This document shows, one piece after another, positions 56,765 to 64,000 of a DNA stretch of 64,000 nt (the stretch's first letter is position 1; each line of letters starts with the position of its first letter). Below the pieces are notes generated by a model. That model had not been told where the DNA came from. It saw only the letters and a list, made by a program, of their open reading frames with translations, and searched no databases. The translations under genes and the position numbers were made by a program. The DNA comes from Sporobolomyces roseus (lineage: Eukaryota; Basidiomycota; Microbotryomycetes; Sporidiobolales; Sporidiobolaceae), in assembly GCA_016617785.1 (NCBI GenBank), contig JADILM010000009.1, positions 434,001-498,000 on the forward strand. The letters run 5' to 3'.

Positions 56765-58302
56765 TCAGCCTGAGACGACGACTGAAGACTCACCTATATC
56801 CCTATATCTATTCCCTCTCATCGGATCAATCTCCGCCAACCGATCCAACATCTCTTTGCATTCCAAATTCAGTTTCTCCTTTTCTTCTCGATGTGTTTCC
56901 GAGGACAGGAGTTTGACGAGAAGTCGTTTGTAATGAATGAGGGAGTCGAGACACCCTGTACCCGAGTCTTTCAACAAATTTAGCGTGGAGAAACCTGGAG
57001 AGGAGAACTTTGACGTACAGCGACTATCCGGTTCTTCTTCCAACAACTCCTCGATCCCTTCGATCTCTCTCCGCACCAGATCGATCGAGCCTGGGAGAGA
57101 GAGTGAGATTTGGGGTCAGTGAAAGGGTAGGGGAAGGTGGTTGAGAGAGAGAAGAGAACTGACCGCTTCCTACCAGCCAACGATGATACAACCAAGCGCT
57201 CTGATCATTCGGATCACTCCAGATCGCTTGTTTCACCAGCTCGAACTCTGTAAGCACAAACCCTCGTCGAATACTCAGCTTTGTTGCAACCGAGCAATCG
57301 AGGAGCTCCAACGCACCTTCATTCACCCTCTTCCTCCTCTCCTCATTCCCTTCTTCCCACCCTTTCTCCTCAAACAATTTCCCCAACAGTTTCGTCCTAT
57401 AATGCCACGCCGAGAAATTCGAGAAGTTCTCGCCAATCTTCTTCTTCGTAAAAGCCAATTCACTTTCTAACGTAGGTTTCTTTACTTGCTTCGTTCGACT
57501 CTTCTCTTCTTCTAGAGTAATCTTGTTGATAGAATCAATCAAGTATCTGCGATAATCCCATGTATGAACTAACCTCGAAGCGTTAGTGAGTGAGAGACGG
57601 GAGAGGAGAGGAAAGAGACAAACAATTTCTCCCATCTTTTTCGAGGTATAATTCTACCATCTTCATTTCCATCGACCAGTCGGCATCCGGCATAGTCTCC
57701 AATACCCATTTGCGATGTTCCCACACTGAGTAGTTCTTGGGGTTCAGCTTCAATGATTGATTCGTCAAGTTCAGGTCTTGCGAAAGAATCGTTTGACGAG
57801 CTTCATTCGAATCGCTGTACACTGAACCCTCCGCTCAGCTCTACATGGAAGACGTGGAATGAGAAGGGAGTGGACGCACGCTAGAGGTAAGAGACCATCT
57901 ACGAGAATCCTCCTTCGCATTGCCCATCCCGTATGGAATTCCGGATTCAACGCCAACACTTTCGTATTGAGCTGTAACGTCTCGTTTGTATACTGCTTGT
58001 CCTTGATCTATCCTCGCATTCAAGAGAGGGCATCAGTAGATACCCTTGATCTTCTTCACAGAGAAGCAACTGCGCCTCAACCACACGAGTTGATCCTGAG
58101 AGGAGAGACTGACCTTGTCCTGTAAGTGTTTGACTAATCCCGTGTACTCCTCAATCATCCTTAGTTGTTTATCTCGTTTCTTGCGCTCCACTTCTACCGA
58201 ATCTTGAATTGGAGGAACTCTACTACGTTTGACTCCATGCTATACACTCTACAAACTGATCAGTAATCCATCTTATGAGTTCTATAGAAGTGTACTGACC
58301 AT
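56765..58302 (-). CDS. BET4: Rab geranylgeranyltransferase alpha subunit
   Basis: CDS complement(join(56765..56955,57019..57090,57164..57568,57624..57814,57880..57992,58114..58239,58300..58302)), 366 aa. It pairs with the Bet2 beta subunit to attach geranylgeranyl groups to Rab GTPases. Prenyltransferase-alpha repeats are clear: EFHTGWAMRRRIL, NYSVWEHRKWVLE, NFHTWDYRRYLID, NFSAWHYRTKLLG and DQSAWLYHRWLV, then EPDSRWCLDSLIHYKRLL and IDPMRGNRYRDIG. The first coding exon is just the ATG, and the second starts HGVKR as in the family. Its start lies 77 bases from the start of the divergent Dabb gene. The last residues (ESSVVVSG) assume no further intron. Confidence 0.93.
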
Positions 58303-58379
58303 GTTGATCAAGTCGAGTGAGATGGATTGAATCAACGTTCAACCCTCTCCCTTTCCTCTGTCCCTCTCACTTCCCTTCA

Positions 58380-58788
58380 ATGGGTATCATCACTCACATC
58401 GTATCCTTCAAATACAAATCCACAGCATCCTCTTCCGAACGACATCTCGTCGCCTCCTCGTTCCTCGCACTCCAATCTCGCTGTCTCAACTCTCAAGGTC
58501 AACCATACATCGCCGTAACGGGTGGGAAACAAAACAGTCCCGAACAAGCAGGGAAAGGGTTCGACGTGAGTTTGTCCTTTTTCTGACTTTGTTTGGATTT
58601 TCGCAAAGGACTGATATTTTGAGTTTTGGGAGGAGGGGAAATAGCATTCGTTTGTAGTGACGTTCGAGTCGGAAAAGGATAGGGATTGGTATGTTGATCA
58701 AGACGAGGCACATCAGAAATTCAAAGAATTGGCAGGAGGGGTGGTAGAGGACGTTTTCGTGTTTGATTTCGAAGCGGGAGTGTTTTGA
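58380..58788 (+). CDS. Stress-responsive A/B barrel (Dabb) domain protein
   Basis: CDS join(58380..58565,58645..58788), 109 aa. It begins MGIITHIVSFKYKSTAS, the typical Dabb first strand (xHIVxFKxK). It continues with PYIAVTGGKQNSPEQAGKGF, then after the intron SFVVTFESEKDRDWYVDQDE and HQKFKELAGGVVEDVFVFDF. That is the complete single-domain length. Dabb proteins are small dimeric barrels linked to stress responses and sometimes to polyketide cyclisation; no such cluster is present here. It shares a very short divergent promoter with BET4. Confidence 0.9.
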
Positions 58789-59639
58789 TTCACGGAAAAG
58801 CTGTACTCGTACCCTATCTGTCTCTCTTTAGCTGCTTGACGTCGAGCTTGTGCTCACGAGACTCGATGGTGCACAGTACCATCAAGCTGTTGTCGTATGT
58901 CACTTGTCGGAATTACAAAATTCGTTTCCTTTCATACCATCCTGTCTTCCTCTTGCGCTGTCATCTTCTGCTCTCTGGGATCTCCTCGACGTCGATAACT
59001 CCGCCTCGGATGTGTGGTGAAGACTGCGTGCGAAGTCTATGATCCTGGTTCGTCGTTTCCATGTCGAATCTGACACTTTTCGATTCTTTCGTCGAGTACC
59101 GTCTCCGCTCAACTTCGACGTCGCTTTCCACGTCGAATCGACGTGAGCTCTCCGTCTAATGTCCTGCGAACTTTCGAGTGTGCATCGCCCAGCGAAAACC
59201 CGCAGTCGAATACTTCAATTCAGTTGATTACAATTTTCTATTGAAGGTTCGGTGCATCAATCGGTGAGAGTGACGTGAAAACTACCCTTGTCTTCACTTT
59301 CACACGACACAACTCGTAAGTCGCTCTGATCAGCTTCTACTGGATCACAGTAATTGACCAAATTTCGATTTACAGCTCTCACGGTATGCTTCACTCTCAT
59401 CGTCTCGTTTCTTGGAGGGAATCGGTTGGAATCTTTTTCGTCAAATTGGGATCAAACGTCACCCCGCAAGCGATGTGGGCTGTCTAAATGGGACGAGATA
59501 TCATGAGTGGATTCAAAGAGATCTGAGGGCATAGACAGCATCAGAGACCCTCTTCAGAGTGTTCAGATTTACTTATCTCGTCATTCCCGTTTTTTTCCCA
59601 TTTCCCATACAGTCTCTCCACCTTTCAACACTTTAAATA
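58789..59639. promoter_or_regulatory. Intergenic region upstream of YOP1
   Basis: In these 851 bases I see possible splice-like signals (CTCGTAAGTCG near 59308, TTTACAG near 59364) that may belong to a 5' UTR intron of YOP1. No coding gene is supported. Confidence 0.4.
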
Positions 59640-60434
59640 ATGGCTTCCGCTCAACAAAAACTCGAATACTACGTCTCCCAAATTGACAAAGAGGTGAGTT
59701 TAACTTCACTCTGGGGAGGAGAGGGAAGATTGGCGTCATTACCGTTTTCAATCTTCTCTCCCTCTCTCCCTTTCACTGCGGAATCTATCGACTGACTCGC
59801 TCGCTCTAACGTAATGACAATAGCTCTCAAAATACCCCGTAAGTCTGGAACACTCTACCTTCTCCAGAGAAATTGGATTGACTGACCTTGAAACTCGCAT
59901 TCGATAGGCTCTGAACCGACTTGAACAACAAACCTCAGTTCCGAAAGCGTACGGAGTCATCGGTGTAGCATCAGTCTTCGTCACTTGCGTCTTCTTCAAC
60001 GTCGCTGCTGGATTCCTCTCCAACCTCCTCGGATGGGGACTTCCCGCCTACTTCTCGATCAAAGCCCTCGATTCTCCTGGTCACCAAGATGATGTTCAAT
60101 GGTTGACTTACTGGGTCGTGTTCGGTTTCTTCACTTTCATTGAATCTTTCTCGACCGTTATCGTCGCTTGGTAAGTTTCACCTTTCCCTTCCTTCTCTCT
60201 CTATCATTTCTCGACTCGTACTGATCGAACAATGAGCGTTGCAGGTTCCCTTACTACTACACCATGAAGACTCTCTTCATCCTCTACCTCATCCTCCCCT
60301 CGACCCGAGGTGCGGTCGTCCTCTACGAAAAAGTCTTCAAGCCTACCCTTTCGGCTCAAAAGAAGTCTACCCCTGTCACCACTCAGATTCAAGAGAACGT
60401 TACCGCTCCTCAATCAGAGTCCCACCACCTCTAA
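59640..60434 (+). CDS. YOP1: Yop1/DP1/REEP-type ER membrane-shaping protein
   Basis: CDS join(59640..59693,59824..59838,59908..60170,60245..60434), 173 aa. Yop1 inserts hairpins into ER tubules and stabilises curvature together with reticulons. Family features: KAYGVIGVASVFVTCVFFN (first hairpin half), LLGWGLPAYFSIKALDSP, DVQWLTYWVVFGFFTFIE, then WFPYYYTMKTLFILYLILP and GAVVLYEKVFKP. The second exon has only 15 bases (LSKYP). The C-terminus is a short polar tail (QESHHL-like end). Length agrees with yeast Yop1 (180 aa). Confidence 0.95.
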
Positions 60435-62028
60435 AGCATCCAACAATAGAAAACACCCTCTCCCTTTCCTCTGAGATTTCGAAGTAAATAGTCTACCTCT
60501 TCCCCTCCTCTTCCTTCATACCTCGTTCTCTCCCCCCCTCCCTCTACCTATAGGACACTCATAACCGCTCCCTCCTCCCCCCTTATAACTCTCCTGTTTG
60601 TTTCCTTCCGTATTTTCTGTTCCCACTTTTTCTCCTTTTCCAAGTATAAAGTAATTTTACGCCCCAAAATTAGTTTTTCAATCCCCCTGCGCCTATGCGT
60701 CTGTATGGACCTCTCCACTGCGAGTTCTCACCCTATCCTAGACCGTCGTCGGCAGGGAAGGGACCCTCGAGCGCACTTCAATAAGCAATTTGGCGCGACC
60801 GCTGGAAATTGTTCGTCAAAAGAGTTCTCGGATCTCGACCTGGCGTAATAGCTGAAAGAGGCTCAACACACCTGACGCTCTGAACTCTCGGAAGTTGGGT
60901 CGATTGGAATCACGGTGAAGCTGGATCGTTCGAACTCGAAATCAGTCAATCTCGAAAAGTGCGAAAGGTCGATACTTTTTAATGTTTTCGTTCGAGACGC
61001 TGCAGCTCTCGACAGCAGTGCGACTCTGTCGCTTTCTTCATGACAGGTCGTCGCTTCCGTCAAGCTCTCCCTACATAGGAAGAGGCAACCAACGCACGAA
61101 TCGCAAGAAATGACCGAAAAGTCGTCGCTTCATCCCAAATCCATGCCTGTATCGAAGCGTAACAGCTTTCGAGGATTCGATTGTGCACCTCTTTCGAGCA
61201 TTGTAGGCTCGAAACACAAAAGAGAGAGTTCAACAGCGGACAATAAACGGTTGCTGTAAGTGTCGAAAAACATGGCTCGCAAAACAATTGGGATCGTTCG
61301 CTCGCGAGTCTGTCTCTCCATCTCTCCTCCTCTGCAGCACACACTGAGGAGTAGCATGAACAAAGTCGAGTCAAGTCGGATTTGTACGGCGAGATCGATC
61401 CACCGCTTTCGTTGAGCTCAAAACGTCCAATTTCCCATGAGACGGTTCCAGCAAGCGGTCGAATGCTACAGCTCTCTCGTGTCTCAACGACAGCTTCACG
61501 GAGTAAAAGGACTCCGAGAGCATCAGAGACACTATCTTGTTTCCTAGACCGAGCGGAAGGAGTCCAGCAAAAACCGGCCATTCGCAAGCTTCCCCCTCGA
61601 AGATTGTTAGATAGTGATGAAGTGATGAAGCCGCTCTAATCTCGCTCGCTGGACGTTGTTTCGACTAACAACGCTGTGCAGCTGAACGATCTAGGGGAAC
61701 GAGAATCTTCAGAACGAACTTCGAATAGTTTTCGCAACACAGCGATTCGAACACATGGCATTGCATCTTGCATTGCCCGGCGCTGTTCGAGGAACGACGA
61801 TACCAACGTCAATCGCTATACTAAGAGGTGAAGACGGAGAACCAGATTTCTGAGCTGTCAGGAACCTACGGAGACACTTCCGCGCGAAACGTCGATTTCA
61901 CTGTTTGTATCTCACTCGTCGCAGGCCAACTCCTTCAAAGAGATGTTCTTCAAGTTTTTGTTGGTTTCAGAAAACACATAACTACAACCCATAACCCATT
62001 CCCATCGACTAACCGACACTCAGAAAGT
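60435..62028. other. Long gene-free interval
   Basis: These 1.6 kb lie between YOP1 (+) and eS26 (-). I see only short unconserved frames on both strands. Scattered TTTCGCA/TGCGAAA words occur near 60960 and 61730. It may hold a non-coding RNA or decayed sequence; nothing specific can be supported. Confidence 0.45.
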
Positions 62029-62719
62029 TTAAGCGCGGCCAGCTCCGGCAACAGCAGCGACGGCAGTAGGACTAATCGAACATGACACATCTCATCAGCT
62101 CGAGTGCAAGCGTGAAGGTTGTAAGGGAAGGACTTACGAGATCTTCTTACCGTCCTTGTTGAAGCGGACACGGGCAGGGGGAGCACGGTTGCGACGACCC
62201 TCAACGGAACGAACGCGAACGACGTGGGCGTGGATAGCGCACGAGATGCAGTAGTGGATCTTGAGGTAGAGCTTGGGGAGAACGTACTCTACAATAACAT
62301 TTCGAAAGTTAAGAGTTAGAATGATGTCAAAGGAGGTTTGAGGGGAGGAGTCCAAGACGAACCAGGGTACACGGAGGCATCCGAAAGATCACGGATGGCA
62401 GCAGTCTCGACCATGTTGCGAACGGTGAAACGGCGGACAGCCTTGTCCTGTTCGAAAGTCCCGAGAACGAATTTAGCTTCATTATGCGGAATTCGAGAGG
62501 GAAGTGAACGGACCTTGGGGCACATGCGCGAGCAGTTGGAGCATCGGATAGAGGCAACGTGGCCACGGCCGTTCTTGTTGCGACCGCCGGATCTTCTCTT
62601 CTTCGTCACTAAAAGTTGAGAGAGAGGAGCAAAAGAGGTCAGTCTTGATATCCTAGAAAAGTCGGAAAAGCCGCTGTTCCAATTGCTTGTTGGGTTCGTG
62701 GAAGCTGCATTGGCGTACT
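62029..62719 (-). CDS. RPS26: 40S ribosomal protein eS26
   Basis: CDS complement(join(62029..62071,62138..62288,62363..62447,62514..62608)) plus the A of the start codon from an upstream exon, 124 aa. The exon starting at 62608 begins TG-ACG-AAG, so the ATG must be split; a candidate is an exon ending in A at 62719 before donor GTACGC. The protein is typical: [17 protein letters not shown], zinc-binding [46 protein letters not shown] and [13 protein letters not shown]. The C-terminus ends [11 protein letters not shown]. eS26 sits at the mRNA exit channel of the small subunit. Confidence 0.93.
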
Positions 62720-63615
62720 ATCGAGTCGAACGGAGGTGTAGAGGTGAAGTTGATGAAAAATGGAAAGGGGAGCTGAAGAGGGACAAGTCGAATTGGTCGA
62801 TGGTCGAGTATGGAGCTGCTCTGAGTGCACTAGTCTGCTCCTTGACTGCTCTATATTCTATCCCTGCTGCCACTGTCCACCCTAGTCCCTCTGAACCTGG
62901 CTGAACTCCCTCTTTGCAAATTCAATCTGACTCTTCCAAACTCCCTTTCAATTGATTCTTGCGCTAGTCTTGTTGTTCGAAAGAGTGCTGTAGTTGGATA
63001 GTTAGTAGCTTACTATTGACAGACGGGTGACTTGCTTCTTTTGAGGGAGGAAAGTGACGAAGGAGCTAAAAGCCCTGCGCTCGAAATTTGCCCAAAAACT
63101 CTGCTCGCTTTTTCAGAGACATCCCTTCGAACTTCGCACTCCGCTGTATCAGCAGTGTTTGCAATTAGTCGATGACACTGTCAGAAATTAGCTGAACGAG
63201 TCGAATCGTTCCCCTCTGCCCCGCGAGAGATTCCACATTTTCGATAGCTTCGCAAAATCAACAGAGTCTATACCACTTCTCGAAAGAGCGAGAGCTCGAT
63301 AGAACTCTCTATACTGATCTATCTCGACGATTTAACTAATCAGCAGAATTATTTCGAGTTGTTGTTCGTTGTTGCCCTATAGGTGAATCACCTTTCTTTC
63401 TCCCTTCCTCTCCGTCGACCACCTCACGTCTGTTCGATCAAGCGAGTCCAGCCTACAGTCAGTGGATCCGCCCCTCTTGACCTCAGCCAATCCCTTCCTC
63501 TCTCAGTCTTTCCCTCTCAATTTCCTTCACTCAACTTTCCCGAACTCTCAAGAGCAAACAACACTGCTTCTTCACCTCGCAAACACTCTCCAGATAGCAC
63601 CACATACTCTCTTGG
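62720..63615. promoter_or_regulatory. Divergent promoter region, eS26 and Ser-rich gene
   Basis: These 896 bases hold no supported gene. A 73-aa plus frame at 62683-62904 has one hydrophobic stretch but overlaps the eS26 5' region and shows no motif. A TTCGCAAAA word lies near 63249. Confidence 0.4.
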
Positions 63616-64000
63616 ATGTCATCTTCACGCACACCAGCAGCAGGAGATGCCTCGGCTCGTCCTCCTCTTCCTCCACCTTCGACTATCACTCGTTCAATGT
63701 CCCGTCGATCAAGCCTCGCCTTGTCCAGTCTAGCAAACAGCACATCAAGACCATCGATCACTCCTTCCGCATCCAGTAACAAGCCCTCCCTTCCTAGTGC
63801 ACGACGCATTTCTTCCTCTGTTTCTTCAACTTCTTCAACCATTCCTCGCACTCGTTCTTCCGCTTCCCTCGCATCTCGATCCAGTACCCTCACTGGCAAG
63901 AGTGCCGCTACTTCCCTATCAACCTCTCGAGCTCGACGCGTACTCTCCGAAAGTCAAGCACAAACATCTTCTTCCTCGACAAATTCATCATCATCCAACA
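63616..64000 (+). CDS. N-terminal part of a Ser-rich protein, cut by the window edge
   Basis: From ATG 63616 one frame stays open to the end of the window (128 codons). It starts MSSSRTPAAGD and then alternates Pro, Ser and Arg (ITRSMSRRSSLALSSL, then IPRTRSSASLASRSSTL). Such basic Ser-rich leaders are common before the folded domain of fungal cytoskeletal or kinase proteins, but no domain is reached here. The antisense frame (63531-63899, charged coiled-coil-like) is probably a shadow of this one. Because the gene continues past 64000, its family cannot be named. Confidence 0.5.
   Translation, partial: MSSSRTPAAGDASARPPLPPPSTITRSMSRRSSLALSSLANSTSRPSITPSASSNKPSLPSARRISSSVSSTSSTIPRTRSSASLASRSSTLTGKSAATSLSTSRARRVLSESQAQTSSSSTNSSSSN

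Noticed and set aside
63531..63899. Minus-strand coiled-coil ORF at the right edge
   Set aside because: The overlapping plus-strand frame starts with a natural ATG and stays open to the window end with typical Ser-rich composition; the minus frame has a stop near 63944 and looks like its shadow.
1..64000. Transposons, CRISPR arrays, phage or bacterial transfers
   Set aside because: I found no transposase or reverse-transcriptase motifs, no terminal repeats with target duplications and no spaced repeats; intron-rich genes throughout argue for ordinary nuclear DNA.

Overview
The window is nuclear DNA of a basidiomycete fungus, most likely a yeast-like species (Pucciniomycotina is my guess, not shown). 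The reasons: compact genes on both strands, many introns of about 55-75 nt with GTRNGT donors and CTRAC-type branch sites, a GPI-anchored 'macrofage activating glycoprotein' type protein that I know only from basidiomycetes, and conserved eukaryotic genes (TRAPP subunit TRS31, TFIIH subunit TFB5, Rab prenyltransferase alpha BET4, YOP1, ribosomal protein eS26). I rebuilt exon structures by hand from splice consensus, reading-frame continuity and protein motifs. Junctions are therefore predictions, but for most multi-exon genes the summed exon length is divisible by three and family motifs read across the joins. LAYOUT. Positions 1-30.4 kb form a mirror-like block. The left arm has a truncated ORF and two F-box-like genes on + (to 4.1 kb) and a GIN4-type kinase on - (4.5-8.2 kb). 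A single-copy core follows (8.6-16.4 kb): a BRCT protein (-), a SUR7/PalI-type membrane protein (+), TRS31 (+), an Smr-domain protein (-) and a small bZIP factor (+). The right arm repeats the kinase in opposite orientation (16.7-20.4 kb, +), followed by five F-box-like genes on - (20.7-30.4 kb). The two kinase genes have eight exons each with matching phases and differ at many sites, yet share 392 bp of perfect identity spanning an intron, which suggests gene conversion between inverted copies. From 30.8 to 38.2 kb there is an rRNA-methyltransferase-like gene with frame problems, an acidic nuclear-type protein with two SUMO-interaction-like motifs, and two more F-box-like genes, making nine in 38 kb. 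From 38.7 to 64 kb lies mostly ordinary core genome: the secreted glycoprotein, an OCRE-FHA-G-patch (AGGF1-like) protein, a 14-exon HSPA12-like Hsp70 relative, a membrane-anchored lipase, a two-TM Ser-rich protein, a GPALPP/DUF3752 protein directly downstream of TFB5, a C2H2 zinc-finger protein, the 2H phosphodiesterase CPD1, BET4, a Dabb-domain protein, YOP1, eS26 and the start of a Ser-rich protein that runs off the right edge. HOW IT FITS TOGETHER. The core genes serve vesicle traffic (TRS31, BET4, YOP1), transcription and repair (TFB5), translation (eS26, Smr) and RNA metabolism (CPD1, GPALPP, AGGF1-like), without operon-like logic. The distinctive parts are the expanding F-box-like family with class-specific first exons, the inverted duplication that carries it, and an intron-exon style with very small exons (down to a predicted single nucleotide), GC-AG introns, a 38-nt intron and introns that hug or split start codons.
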